Part shown: positions 10,557-19,768 of the stretch, piece by piece
Numbering within the stretch: the stretch's first letter is position 1
Layout: each line of letters starts with the position of its first letter
DNA from: a gamma proteobacterium symbiont of Taylorina sp.
GTDB lineage: Bacteria > Pseudomonadota > Gammaproteobacteria > GRL18
Reading direction: 5' to 3'
Assembly: GCA_025655455.1 (NCBI GenBank)
Contig: JAHXIV010000037.1
Coordinates: forward strand, 124,001 to 188,000
Length of the DNA stretch: 64,000 bases
Program-made: the position numbers and the translations under genes
Notes under the pieces: generated by a model
What the model was told of the DNA's origin: nothing
The model's input: only the letters and a program-made list of their open reading frames with translations
Databases searched by the model: none

Positions 10557-11909
10557 TTAACCAAGCAAACGCATAAAATCATTATATAAGGCAACACTCA
10601 TCAGCATAGCCAAAAGCATCACTCCAATCTTAACACCAAATTCCTGCATCATTTCGGAAACAGGAGAGCCTTTTATCATTTCAATTAAATAAAAAAGCAA
10701 ATGTCCCCCATCTAACATGGGTATTGGAAGTAAATTAATCACTCCCAGACTCAGGCTCACTATTGCCAAAAACCTTAAAAAACTTTCCCATCCCATTTGT
10801 GCTGATTGTCCGGCAACTTCGGCAATCGTAATTGGCCCGCTAATGTTTTTTATTGAAGCTTCACCAATTATTATTTTTCCCAACATGGTGATAGTAAGTA
10901 TTGATAAATCCCATGTCTTTTCTATACTCTTTGGTATGGCTGAAAAAATACCATACTGGTGCTGTGTAAACATAGACTCAGGTAGCGGAGTCACTGATTT
11001 GGGACGGACACCAATTCTTCCAATGGTCTTACTTCCCTGTTTAAAATGGCCAATTATAACAGAAAATATAATGACTTTCTCATTTCTTAACACTTTAATA
11101 TTAATTTTTTTATCCGGTTTATTAATAATAGAACGAACCAGATCCCGCCAATGATCTATTTGCTGTTCATCAATAGCAAGCACTTGATCTCCGGCTTGAA
11201 TTCCAGCAGAAAAAGCAGGGGAATCAGCATTAACTTCACCAATAATAACTTTTTCAAGCGGAAATTTTACACTTAAGCCAATCACTTCTTTCAGTTGAGA
11301 AGGTTCGACATCTTTTTCAATTTTTTCCAGGTGTAAAACAAGTCGACGCTGATCTGACAATTGAAGATCAACGCTTTTACGAGCAATAAAACCACCTAGT
11401 AACTCCTCATAAACTGAAGTAAAAGTCGGGGTTTCTTTACCGTTAACAGAGATAATTTGATCCCCGTTACGTAAGCCTGATTCCCAGGCAAGTGACTGGT
11501 GATCCAGCTGACCCATTATCGGTATCACACCCTGAATACCAATGATAAACATGAGCCAGAAAGCAAATACAGCAAACAAGAAATTAACGAATGGACCGGC
11601 AAACACTATGGCAAAACGAGAATAGACAGACTTTTGATTAAATTCTCTATGGTATTCTTCTTTGGCTACTTCACCTTCTCTTTCATCCAGCATTTTGACA
11701 TAACCACCCAAAGGAATACTGGCTATTACAAACTCTGTATTATCCTTTTTGCCATTAAAACGCAACAGGGGTTTACCAAAGCCGATAGAAAAGCGTAATA
11801 CCTTGACATCCAGTTTTCGAGCAACCCAGAAATGCCCGAATTCATGGATAGCAACAAGCAGGGCAATTGTAAAAATAAAAGCCAGTAGGGTAAAAAAAAT
11901 ATTGTCCAT
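10557..11909 (-). CDS. rseP: Site-2 intramembrane protease RseP
   Basis: This inner-membrane zinc metalloprotease makes the second cut in anti-sigma-E RseA and clears signal-peptide remnants. Its 450 residues include HEFGH at 22-26 in the first membrane segment, two tandem periplasmic PDZ domains (about 115-300) and the second catalytic motif NLLPIPMLDGGHLLFY in a C-terminal membrane segment. It lies between dxr and bamA, matching the common gammaproteobacterial order. Confidence 0.97.
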   Translation of the reverse strand: MDNIFFTLLAFIFTIALLVAIHEFGHFWVARKLDVKVLRFSIGFGKPLLRFNGKKDNTEFVIASIPLGGYVKMLDEREGEVAKEEYHREFNQKSVYSRFAIVFAGPFVNFLFAVFAFWLMFIIGIQGVIPIMGQLDHQSLAWESGLRNGDQIISVNGKETPTFTSVYEELLGGFIARKSVDLQLSDQRRLVLHLEKIEKDVEPSQLKEVIGLSVKFPLEKVIIGEVNADSPAFSAGIQAGDQVLAIDEQQIDHWRDLVRSIINKPDKKINIKVLRNEKVIIFSVIIGHFKQGSKTIGRIGVRPKSVTPLPESMFTQHQYGIFSAIPKSIEKTWDLSILTITMLGKIIIGEASIKNISGPITIAEVAGQSAQMGWESFLRFLAIVSLSLGVINLLPIPMLDGGHLLFYLIEMIKGSPVSEMMQEFGVKIGVMLLAMLMSVALYNDFMRLLG

Positions 11910-11941
11910 ATATTTGGGTATTCAGATTTAAGGGTTAAAGG

Positions 11942-13150
11942 TTATAATTTGCTACACAATTGCGTTGCCAGTGTTCTTGCTCCAGCATCGGCTGCCATAA
12001 TAATTTCTAGTGAATCAGCTGTTTGGCTATTGAGTTGATTAAGTGTTTCTTCAACCACATTAGAAATCCGAGTGAAAGAAATTTGCCCCTTTAAAAAGGC
12101 TGCAACTGCTATTTCATTAGCTGCATTTAAAATAGCAGGTGCAGTGCCGCCGCAACGCAAAGTATCATAAGCCAGTTTAAGACAAACAAAACGAGTGAAA
12201 TCAGGAGCTTCAAAATCTAACTGCGCTATTTTAAAAATATCCAGTTGTGCCACACCTGATGCCATTCTTTCCGGCCAGGCCATTGCGTGTGCAATTGGAG
12301 TGCGCATATCAGGATTACCCAATTGTGCCAGAACAGAACCATCAGAATAAGAAACCATAGAATGAATAATACTTTGCGGATGTATCACCACTTGAATATC
12401 ATCTGCTGTCGCATTAAATAACCAACTGGCTTCAATGACTTCCAGCCCTTTATTCATCATGGTAGCAGAATCCACTGAAATTTTTCTACCCATCACCCAG
12501 TTTGGGTGAGCACAGGCTTGATCGGGAGTGACATTATGGAGTTCTTCCAGTGTTTTATTAAGAAAAGGACCCCCTGATGCCGTCAATAATATTTTTTCAA
12601 CACCGGAAACCTGTAGTTTTTCAATATTCTTGTTCTTAGTATTAACATCAGTTTGTCTGGCAGGCATAGATTGAAAGATAGCATTGTGTTCACTATCAAT
12701 AGGCAGGAGCGTTGCACCATTATCTTTTACAGTCTGAATAAACAAATCACCGGACATCACCAGAGATTCTTTATTTGCCAATAAGATTCTTTTCCCTGAT
12801 TTAGCAGCAGCCAGTGAGGAATCAAGACCTGCAGCACCTACAATCGCAGCCATGACATAATCAATCTGGTCATGTTCTGCCACTTCATCCAGCGCTTTAA
12901 TCCCTGAAAGAACATGAATATGACGAGTGCTGGCCTGTGTTTTTAAACGCTGTTGTAATTCATTAGCTGAGTTAATATCAACCATAACTGCAATTTCAGG
13001 TAAAAATTGCAAGCATTGTTCATAAAGACGATCAACATTAGTATTAGCTGTGAGAGCAAATGCATTAAATTGTTCTGATTGCCTGGCAATCACATCCAGA
13101 GTACTAGTCCCTATTGAACCGGTAGAACCTAAAATTGCTACATTTATCAT
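11942..13150 (-). CDS. dxr: 1-deoxy-D-xylulose 5-phosphate reductoisomerase
   Basis: This is the second step of the MEP isoprenoid pathway, converting DXP to MEP with NADPH. The 402-residue protein starts with the nucleotide-binding motif [16 protein letters not shown]. It carries [11 protein letters not shown], the metal and substrate motif [10 protein letters not shown], and [23 protein letters not shown]. It feeds isoprenoid to the uppS product two genes downstream. The downstream neighbour is rseP. Confidence 0.97.
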   Translation of the reverse strand: MINVAILGSTGSIGTSTLDVIARQSEQFNAFALTANTNVDRLYEQCLQFLPEIAVMVDINSANELQQRLKTQASTRHIHVLSGIKALDEVAEHDQIDYVMAAIVGAAGLDSSLAAAKSGKRILLANKESLVMSGDLFIQTVKDNGATLLPIDSEHNAIFQSMPARQTDVNTKNKNIEKLQVSGVEKILLTASGGPFLNKTLEELHNVTPDQACAHPNWVMGRKISVDSATMMNKGLEVIEASWLFNATADDIQVVIHPQSIIHSMVSYSDGSVLAQLGNPDMRTPIAHAMAWPERMASGVAQLDIFKIAQLDFEAPDFTRFVCLKLAYDTLRCGGTAPAILNAANEIAVAAFLKGQISFTRISNVVEETLNQLNSQTADSLEIIMAADAGARTLATQLCSKL

Positions 13151-13202
13151 AATGATCCACTCAAGACTCTATTGGCTCTGACTCTGAGTATGACTCAGTG
13201 CA

Positions 13203-14048
13203 TTAAAGTTTATAGAGCTGTGAAATTGTAATAAAAAAAATCGGCACAGCCGCTATCACACCATCAATGCGATCCAGTATACCACCGTGACCAGGTAATA
13301 TTTTACCACTATCTTTGACTCCTGCCTGGCGCTTAAACATACTTTCCATCAAATCACCAATCACAGTAAATGATACAGTGGCAATGGTAATAATCAATAT
13401 ATTTAAATAATCCTGAAGGCTGGCCTGATAAAAAATTGTACTCAAAAAAGCAATAAAAATTGCTAAAATTAATCCACCATAAACACCTTCCCACGATTTA
13501 CCAGGGCTAATTTTAATCGCTAGTTTCTTGTTGCCAAAACGGCGACCGGAAAAATAAGCCCCGGTATCTGCAGACCAAATCAACATCATACAAAATAACA
13601 TGATATGGGGGCCATTAATAGTTTGTTGTGCAAACTGAAATCCCTCAATTGCATGAATTGAGATGGCAGCATACCACGTTAGAAGAAACAGGAATATTCC
13701 CATAATAGCAATAATTAATGATTTATCTTTCCAGAAGAAAGCACTTTTAGGGTATTTAAAAACCAAAATTGAGCTAAAAAACCAGAAAAAAACAGCAATT
13801 AAGTTCATAAAGTCCGATGATAATAAGAAATTAATTAACCAGATAGAATAAATAACAGTGGCAACAATGACAACAAAAGCCATTTTTGTCAATGGCGTAG
13901 GAAAGCCTGCAAGTCCTGCCCATTCATAAGCAGCCAATAGCATAATGCCCCCTATTACCAGGGCAAAATGAGCATTGGACAAAAATAAAATACTGTAAAG
14001 AGTAAAAGGAAATAAGACCATAACAGTCATAATTCTGAGTTTTAACAT
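13203..14048 (-). CDS. cdsA: Phosphatidate cytidylyltransferase
   Basis: This integral membrane enzyme makes CDP-diacylglycerol from phosphatidate and CTP. At 281 residues it has about eight hydrophobic segments. The C-terminal family signature is clear: DLMESMFKRQAGVKDSGKI, then PGHGGILDRIDG. It lies 39 bases after uppS and 52 before dxr in the same transcription direction. Confidence 0.97.
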   Translation of the reverse strand: MLKLRIMTVMVLFPFTLYSILFLSNAHFALVIGGIMLLAAYEWAGLAGFPTPLTKMAFVVIVATVIYSIWLINFLLSSDFMNLIAVFFWFFSSILVFKYPKSAFFWKDKSLIIAIMGIFLFLLTWYAAISIHAIEGFQFAQQTINGPHIMLFCMMLIWSADTGAYFSGRRFGNKKLAIKISPGKSWEGVYGGLILAIFIAFLSTIFYQASLQDYLNILIITIATVSFTVIGDLMESMFKRQAGVKDSGKILPGHGGILDRIDGVIAAVPIFFITISQLYKL

Positions 14049-14087
14049 ACAATTTTTCTGCTTATTTTTTTGACATGAATGGATACA

Positions 14088-14840
14088 TTAGTTCAAAGAA
14101 GTCAGTTGATCACCAGTACGGCCAAAACGTCTTTGTCTGGAAGAAAAGGATTGAATAGCCTCTTCAAATATTTTTTTATCAAAGTCAGGCCACAGGGTGT
14201 CAGTGAAATAAAATTCACAATAGGCCAGTTGCCAGATAATAAAATTGCTGATTCTCTTTTCACCCCCTGTTCGGATAAACAGATCAGGCTCCACGATTGT
14301 CCTAAGTGATAAATGATCTTCAACAAGATTTTCATCAACTTCATCTATGCCTATCTCACCCTGCTGTACTTTTTGGGCGATCTGACGAGCGGCCTGAGTG
14401 ATATCCCAGCGTCCACCGTAATTTGCCGCTATATGAAGAATCAACCCTGTATTGTCAGCACATTGGGCAACAGCTTTTTCAACCAGATTCTGAATTTTTT
14501 CAGAAAAATCTGACATATCTCCGATAATACGTAACTGGACATTATTATCATCTAATTTTTTTACTTCACGTATCAGAGCTGTGGCAAATAGTTCCATCAA
14601 AAGGCTAACTTCTTTTTCCGGACGACGCCAGTTTTCACTACTAAAGGCAAACAGGGTTAAAACTTCAATATCCTGTTCTATACAACTACCAACAATCTTA
14701 CGAACCGCATTTAAACCCGCTTTATGCCCTGCAAAACGCGGCATGAATCTTTTTTTTGCCCAACGACCATTACCATCCATAATAATACAGACGTGTTTTA
14801 ATTGGTTTCCTAATGATCCGGTTGGATTATCCGCTGGCAT
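14088..14840 (-). CDS. uppS: Isoprenyl (undecaprenyl) diphosphate synthase
   Basis: This cis-prenyltransferase makes the C55 lipid carrier for peptidoglycan and O-antigen. The 250-residue protein has the family motif IIMDGNGRWAKKR with the catalytic Asp at residue 22. FAFSSENWRRP and the C-terminal DLFIRTGGEKRISNFIIWQ substrate motif are also present. The start lies one base after the frr stop, so the two genes are probably coupled. Confidence 0.97.
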   Translation of the reverse strand: MPADNPTGSLGNQLKHVCIIMDGNGRWAKKRFMPRFAGHKAGLNAVRKIVGSCIEQDIEVLTLFAFSSENWRRPEKEVSLLMELFATALIREVKKLDDNNVQLRIIGDMSDFSEKIQNLVEKAVAQCADNTGLILHIAANYGGRWDITQAARQIAQKVQQGEIGIDEVDENLVEDHLSLRTIVEPDLFIRTGGEKRISNFIIWQLAYCEFYFTDTLWPDFDKKIFEEAIQSFSSRQRRFGRTGDQLTSLN

Positions 14841-14841
14841 A

Positions 14842-15399
14842 TTAAATTTCCATTAAATCCTTTTCTTTTTCAGATAAGACCTGATCAATGGCTTTGATAT
14901 ATTTATCTGTCAACTTCTGAATATCATCCTGAGCCCGATGTTCCTCGTCCTCAGAAATATCTTTTTCTTTTTCAAGATCCTTCAGGGTACTATTAGCATC
15001 GCGACGGATATTTCGAATCGCTACTTTAGCATTTTCACTTTCACCACGCACAACTTTAATCAAACCTTTGCGGGTTTCTTCTGTCAGAGGGGGTAAAGGA
15101 ATTCGAATTAATTCACCACTGGTAGCAGGATTGAGACCTAAATTTGATTTAAGAATTGCTTTTTCCACAACGGGGGTCATTTGTTTTTCCCAAACTTGAA
15201 CAGATAAAGTTCTGGAATCTAATACAGAAATATTAGCAACCTGATTCAATGGTGTTGGATTACCATAATACTCAACGCTAATGCTATCAAGTAAACTTGT
15301 ATGTGCTCTTCCTGTTCTCACCTTCATTAAGTCATGCTTAAGAGATTCAATACTCTTTCCCATACGACTACCAGCATCACTATGAATCTCTTTAATCAT
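14842..15399 (-). CDS. frr: Ribosome recycling factor
   Basis: This 185-residue factor splits post-termination ribosomes together with EF-G. The conserved blocks [13 protein letters not shown] and the C-terminal ERRRD-like helix region are visible. Two ATGs lie two codons apart. The AAGGA Shine-Dalgarno directly abuts the first (15405) but sits six bases before the second (15399). That spacing and the E. coli length of 185 favour 15399. Confidence 0.96.
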   Translation of the reverse strand: MIKEIHSDAGSRMGKSIESLKHDLMKVRTGRAHTSLLDSISVEYYGNPTPLNQVANISVLDSRTLSVQVWEKQMTPVVEKAILKSNLGLNPATSGELIRIPLPPLTEETRKGLIKVVRGESENAKVAIRNIRRDANSTLKDLEKEKDISEDEEHRAQDDIQKLTDKYIKAIDQVLSEKEKDLMEI

Positions 15400-15419
15400 T
15401 ATCATTCCTTAAACAGTTC

Positions 15420-15460
15420 GGAGCAGAATTAAAACGGCAGGCCTATTTGATTCCTGCTCC
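15420..15460. other. Stem-loop in the frr leader
   Basis: The arms ggagcag (15420-15426) and ctgctcc (15454-15460) pair exactly. A T-run follows on the plus strand (15461-15465), but no gene is transcribed toward it there. On the minus strand it lies about 20 bases before the frr start and has no T tail. It may be an RNA processing or translation-control structure in the frr leader. Confidence 0.45.
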
Positions 15461-15502
15461 TTTTTCTAATTTATTCAGGTAGAGCTTTATTCATCCACAT
15501 TT

Positions 15503-15582
15503 TTACTCAACCATCTTTACTCAATTATCTTTACTCAACTATCTTTACTCAACTATCTTTACTGAACTATCTTTACTGAACC
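15503..15582. repeat. 14-bp tandem repeat, about 5.7 units
   Basis: Five complete units of a 14-base sequence, consensus ttactcaactatct, lie head to tail (15503-15516, 15517-15530, 15531-15544, 15545-15558, 15559-15572). A sixth partial unit at 15573-15582 forms the pyrH stop codon and last codons. The units differ at only one or two positions. A 14-base period does not keep reading frame, so copy-number change would alter the intergenic length rather than the protein. Confidence 0.9.
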
Positions 15583-16283
15583 AAAGTCCCTTCATGATCA
15601 CCATGAATAATTTTTTCCAGTGCACCTTCCTTAGTCATATTATAAACCCGGATAGGCATCTTATGGTCACGACAAAGAACAATCGCTGTGGCATCCATAA
15701 CATTTAACTTTTTATTTAATACTTCATCGTAGTTAAGATTACGATACATTGTGGCCTCGGGATTTTTTACCGGATCATCAGTAAAAACACCATCTACCTT
15801 TGTGGCCTTAATCACAACATCAGCTTCTATTTCAATACCACGTAGACTGGCAGCAGAATCCGTAGTGAAAAAAGGATTCCCCGTACCTGCAGCAAAAATG
15901 ACCACTCGTCTTTTTTCCAGGTGACGAATAGCACGGCGACGAATATAATCTTCACAAACCTGATGAATAGGCAATGCAGACATCACCCGAGCCGGCACAC
16001 CATTTTTTTCTAATGCATCTTGTAAAGCGAGGGAGTTAATCACTGTAGCCAACATTCCCATATGATCACCGGCAACCCTATCCATACCAGACGCGGCTAA
16101 CCCCGCACCACGAAAGATATTACCACCGCCGATGACAAGACCCACCTGGACACCTTGTTTAACAAGGTTTTTTATTTCTTTAGCAACATAAGTGAGTATC
16201 TGCGGTTCAATACCAAAACTTTGTTCACCCATTAATGCCTCACCACTAAGCTTTAATAGAATTCTTTGATATTTTACACTCAC
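15573..16283 (-). CDS. pyrH: UMP kinase
   Basis: This hexameric bacterial UMP kinase of the amino-acid-kinase fold makes UDP. The 236-residue length is normal. It has KLSGEALMG at the phosphate-binding N-terminus, GGGNIFRGA, the [20 protein letters not shown] region and the uridine-binding segment with VDGVFTDDP. It lies between tsf and frr. Its stop codon is in the last partial unit of a 14-base tandem repeat. Confidence 0.97.
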   Translation of the reverse strand: MSVKYQRILLKLSGEALMGEQSFGIEPQILTYVAKEIKNLVKQGVQVGLVIGGGNIFRGAGLAASGMDRVAGDHMGMLATVINSLALQDALEKNGVPARVMSALPIHQVCEDYIRRRAIRHLEKRRVVIFAAGTGNPFFTTDSAASLRGIEIEADVVIKATKVDGVFTDDPVKNPEATMYRNLNYDEVLNKKLNVMDATAIVLCRDHKMPIRVYNMTKEGALEKIIHGDHEGTLVQ

Positions 16284-16397
16284 AGACTACTCCTTATTTT
16301 AGTTTTAAGTGCTAAGTGTTAAGTCAAAATAAAGAAGCCGTTGATTCATAAATCAGCTCTTACTTATTACTTAGCAAATATTACTTCCCACTTCCTT

Positions 16398-17276
16398 TTA
16401 GCTGCCAATCTGAGCCATTACTTCAGCTGCAAAATCTTCCTGCTTTTTCTCCATACCTTCACCCACTTCTAAACGGGTAAATCCGAGCACAGCAGCACCG
16501 GCATCTTTAACTAACTTCTCAACAGTGATATCAGGATCTTTAACAAAAGCCTGACCCATTAAAGTATTGTCTTTAATAAAACGTTTGATTTTTCCTGCAA
16601 CAATTTTTTCTATAATGTTTTCAGGCTTGCCGCTATTAGCCGCTTCAGCAGCTGCAATCTCTTTTTCTTTAGCTAGTTCAGCAGCATCAAGAGAAGACTC
16701 ATCCAAACCTTTAGGATTACTGGCAGCAACATGCATAGCAACATCTTTTATTAATTCGGCGTTACCACCCTGCATATCAACCACTACACCGATTTTGGTT
16801 CCATGTAAATATGCACCAAGCTGTCCCGTTGTTTCAAATGTAACAAAACGACGCACAGACATATTTTCACCAATTTTTGCGATCATGGTTTTTAATACGA
16901 TATTAATTGTTTCACCACCATCCTGCAATGGCATTTCTAACAAAGCAGCCACATCGGCAGGAGCATCATTCAAAATACGCTTTGCTGCAGCACTGGCAAA
17001 TCCACCAAATTCATCGCCCATGGCAACAAAATCTGTTTCACAATTGACTTCCAGCATAACACCTTTTTTAGCATCATCACTAAATTCAACAACAACTTTA
17101 CCTTCAGTGGCAATACGTCCGGCCTTTTTATCAGCCTTAGCCAAACCTGTTTTGCGCATCAACTCAATTGCTGCTTCTACATCACCCTCTGTTTCCACAA
17201 GAGCTTTTTTACATTCCATCATGCCCGCGCCAGTGCGTTCACGTAATTCTTTAACCAAAGCGGCGGTAATTGCCAT
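16398..17276 (-). CDS. tsf: Elongation factor Ts
   Basis: This is the guanine-nucleotide exchange factor for EF-Tu. At 292 residues it is close to the E. coli length of 283. The N-terminal module has VKELRERTGAGMMECKKAL, followed by the conserved CETDFVA motif in the core domain. It follows rpsB, separated by a terminator-like hairpin that probably lowers its expression relative to S2. Confidence 0.97.
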   Translation of the reverse strand: MAITAALVKELRERTGAGMMECKKALVETEGDVEAAIELMRKTGLAKADKKAGRIATEGKVVVEFSDDAKKGVMLEVNCETDFVAMGDEFGGFASAAAKRILNDAPADVAALLEMPLQDGGETINIVLKTMIAKIGENMSVRRFVTFETTGQLGAYLHGTKIGVVVDMQGGNAELIKDVAMHVAASNPKGLDESSLDAAELAKEKEIAAAEAANSGKPENIIEKIVAGKIKRFIKDNTLMGQAFVKDPDITVEKLVKDAGAAVLGFTRLEVGEGMEKKQEDFAAEVMAQIGS

Positions 17277-17296
17277 TTTATTAACCTCTATAATCC

Positions 17297-17340
17297 AAAA
17301 AACGGGCAGTATCGAACATTAAAATGATCGATTTTGCCCG
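17297..17340 (-). terminator. Attenuator-type terminator between rpsB and tsf
   Basis: Read on the minus strand, the arms cgggca and tgcccg (17335-17340 and 17303-17308) pair, with a second inner match atcga/tcgat. The stem is followed by six T residues (17297-17302). It lies in the 98-base rpsB-tsf gap, so some transcripts should stop after rpsB. A partial terminator at this place is known in E. coli. Confidence 0.75.
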
Positions 17341-17374
17341 AAATATTATTTCTATTGAAAAGTTTTTTCTAAAC

Positions 17375-18127
17375 TTAAGCTGATGCTTTACCTTCAGCTT
17401 CTTTTGCATCGACCTCAACAAAATCATCTGATACAACTTCTGTATTGGCTGCTTTGGCATCCAGAACAGCTTCTGCTGCAGTTTCTACATATAAATTAAT
17501 GGCTCGAATTGCATCATCATTACCGGGAATAATATAATCAACACCGTTAGCTTGATTATTAGTATCGACAACACCAATCACAGGAATACCCAGTTTATTG
17601 GCTTCCTGAACTGCAATTTTTTCATGACCTACATCAATAACATAGATTGCTGATGGCAGAGACCCCATATCCTTAATACCACCCAGACTTTTTTCAAGCT
17701 TTTCCATTTCACGGGAATTCATCAAAACTTCTTTTTTACTTAAAGAGTCAAAAGTACCATCAGTAGAAGCTTTTTCTAAGTATTTCAGACGCTTGATAGA
17801 TTGCTTAACCGTTTTAAAGTTAGTCAACATACCACCTAACCAACGGTGATTCACATAAGGCATACCGCAACGCATAGCATGTTCTTTAACTGCCTTACCT
17901 GCAGCACGTTTAGTGCCCACGAATAAGATTTTGCCACGTTTGGCAGCAATTTGACCAACAAAATTCATTGCGTCATTAAACATCGGCAATGATTTTTCAA
18001 GATTAATAATATGAATTTTATTACGATCACCAAAAATATATTGTGCATTTTTAGGATTCCAGTAACGGGTACGGTGACCGAAATGTACGCCAGCTTCAAG
18101 CATTTGACGCATTGTGACTTTTGCCAT
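17375..18127 (-). CDS. rpsB: 30S ribosomal protein S2
   Basis: This 250-residue protein binds the head of the small subunit. It begins [19 protein letters not shown], the classic S2 N-terminus, and contains FVGTKRAA and [13 protein letters not shown]. The frame is open to 18178, but the ATG at 18127 has AAGGA seven bases upstream and matches known S2 starts. The C-terminal tail is acidic and low in complexity. Confidence 0.98.
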   Translation of the reverse strand: MAKVTMRQMLEAGVHFGHRTRYWNPKNAQYIFGDRNKIHIINLEKSLPMFNDAMNFVGQIAAKRGKILFVGTKRAAGKAVKEHAMRCGMPYVNHRWLGGMLTNFKTVKQSIKRLKYLEKASTDGTFDSLSKKEVLMNSREMEKLEKSLGGIKDMGSLPSAIYVIDVGHEKIAVQEANKLGIPVIGVVDTNNQANGVDYIIPGNDDAIRAINLYVETAAEAVLDAKAANTEVVSDDFVEVDAKEAEGKASA

Positions 18128-18300
18128 GATTTGTTCCTTAATATAAGGGTTAGATCTTCCAGATATCCCATAAACCAACTTGATTTTTCACGTTAACAGC
18201 TTTTAACGTGTTCAAGCACCCTGATTTATGTGCCGATATAAGGTCGGGATTTAGTAAAACTACGGTCTGTTATTTTGTATAAATATCCAATAATACGGAC
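18128..18300 (-). promoter_or_regulatory. rpsB leader region with perfect hairpin
   Basis: Upstream of rpsB a perfect eight-base stem, cacgttaa/ttaacgtg, with a six-base loop lies at 18189-18210. S2 is known in gammaproteobacteria to repress its own mRNA through a structured leader, so this hairpin is a good candidate for part of that site. I could not pick a convincing -35/-10 pair further upstream. The rest of the gap to 18482 shows nothing I can name. Confidence 0.5.
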
Positions 18301-18482
18301 TTAAATTTTACCACTAGTATTGCTTATTAATACTTTCATCAAACATATTAATGTTCACCACTATCATATTGACAGAATGAGATATGTTTGCAAAGCGACA
18401 GCGATAAACTTTATATAGCTGAAGGCTCACGTATAACAAGGCGTGCGCATTATTCCACAGATGCATAAAAACAACAAGGGAT

Positions 18483-18509
18483 TTTAATCATACAAATCGT
18501 ATGATTAAA
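18483..18509 (-). terminator. AT-rich hairpin just after the chemoreceptor gene
   Basis: The 11-base arms tttaatcatac (18483-18493) and gtatgattaaa (18499-18509) pair perfectly around a five-base loop. The hairpin begins five bases past the chemoreceptor stop codon. There is no clean T-run after it on the minus strand, so it could be a weak terminator or a 3' mRNA-stabilising structure. Confidence 0.45.
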
Positions 18510-18514
18510 GTTAA

Positions 18515-19618
18515 TCATGATTTACGTTTGGCATCATGGCTAATTTTAGAGAGACTATCAAAAACTTTTTGGCTGGATTCTTCCATCAGTATTACTGCTT
18601 GCATTATTTGTTCGTAGTCAATATTTTCCTGTTTTAGTAATTCAAAAATATTTTTGGTACCGTTATGAACGATTGAATGGGGCTGTTCCAGGGCTTTATA
18701 ATGTTCTGAATGTGAAAAAAAGACTTTACCTTCTCCTTCATAATACCATTTGCCTAAACGACAATTATGATGATCAACAAAGTCAAAAGCTGGTTCCCGA
18801 TTATTAATAGACAGATAGGTATTAATTTTCCACAACATATGATCAGATTTAGCCAGACTCATAAAAACCATATCTGTCATTAAATCAATACCATTAAAAT
18901 GACCTTTTACCTGACTATCAATCTCGTTCAAATGGGTTTCAAAAACATCCATATTACTGACCACATTCCCTATTTTACTGATAAGTTGTGAAGATATATC
19001 AGAGACAGACATAACATTATCTTTCAATGCAGTGATCACTTCATTAATTTCAGTAATTGCTGTCTGTGTTTTATCTGCCAGACCCCGCACCTCATCAGCC
19101 ACCACAGCAAACCCCCGTCCGGCTTCTCCGGCTCGAGCGGCTTCAATGGCTGCATTCAAAGCCAATAAATTAGTTTGTTCCGCAATACCTCTAATCATCG
19201 ATAAAATAACACTGATTTCTTCGGCTCTTGCTGTCATATTTTCCACAGCCTGGCCAGATTGACCTGAAATATTAGAAAGTCCCTGTACATCGGTACTAAT
19301 TTTTTGTAGGTTATCCGCCCGTGTACTAAATTCATTTTTAAGCATCGTGACACAGCTTAATGTCTCTTTTGCCGCCTCAACAGAACCTGCCAGATTTTTC
19401 TGAATATCACTCATACCTGATTTCATATGTTCATTTTCGAATCTGGCCAATTCCTCTAGCTGACCTGATATTGATTTTTTACTTTGTAAAGATTCTAATT
19501 GACTATTAAGCCTGTTATTTTCTTCTCTCAGTTGTAAATTTTCATCATTCACATCATTCAGTTTATTTTCCAGCTCAAATATTTTTTGAATATTTTTTTT
19601 ACAAAAAAACCAATTCAT
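18515..19618 (-). CDS. Soluble chemoreceptor with C-terminal CZB domain
   Basis: This methyl-accepting-type signalling protein has no membrane segment. Residues 10-50 form a coiled coil. The hairpin-tip signature ([20 protein letters not shown], then [15 protein letters not shown]) lies at about 144-182. The C-terminus (about 255-340) has the chemoreceptor zinc-binding pattern: a His in [16 protein letters not shown] with its Cys, and HSIVH. CZB receptors of this kind sense zinc or oxidants such as hypochlorite. The frame is open to 19636, but GGAG lies six bases before the ATG at 19618, so I prefer that start (367 residues). It follows a GGDEF/EAL gene on the same strand. Confidence 0.9.
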   Translation of the reverse strand: MNWFFCKKNIQKIFELENKLNDVNDENLQLREENNRLNSQLESLQSKKSISGQLEELARFENEHMKSGMSDIQKNLAGSVEAAKETLSCVTMLKNEFSTRADNLQKISTDVQGLSNISGQSGQAVENMTARAEEISVILSMIRGIAEQTNLLALNAAIEAARAGEAGRGFAVVADEVRGLADKTQTAITEINEVITALKDNVMSVSDISSQLISKIGNVVSNMDVFETHLNEIDSQVKGHFNGIDLMTDMVFMSLAKSDHMLWKINTYLSINNREPAFDFVDHHNCRLGKWYYEGEGKVFFSHSEHYKALEQPHSIVHNGTKNIFELLKQENIDYEQIMQAVILMEESSQKVFDSLSKISHDAKRKS

Positions 19619-19710
19619 ATCATTCTCCATCATCATTATTCTTTACCCAAGGCTCCTACACTTCCATATCGACTCAAATTAAATAAACTTTAATTTTTAA
19701 GTCTTAAGAA

Positions 19711-19756
19711 AGCCATCAGCCAAAAATGGGCATGAATTATTATAAGTAAAATAAAA
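19711..19756. repeat. Partial copy of the dispersed ~90-bp element
   Basis: The segment from agccatcagcc through gcatgaattattataagtaa matches the left half of the elements at 44556, 33720 and 61494. The right half is absent; the sequence passes straight into the 3' end of the GGDEF/EAL gene. Confidence 0.5.
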
Positions 19757-19768
19757 CAGCCGGCAGTT

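Noticed and set aside
15503-15582. Short regular repeats considered as a CRISPR array
   Set aside because: The units are 14 bases with no spacers between them and no cas genes lie nearby; it is a simple tandem repeat.
17375-18178. Longer S2 reading frame starting at 18178
   Set aside because: The extra residues are not like S2, and a strong Shine-Dalgarno precedes the ATG at 18127.
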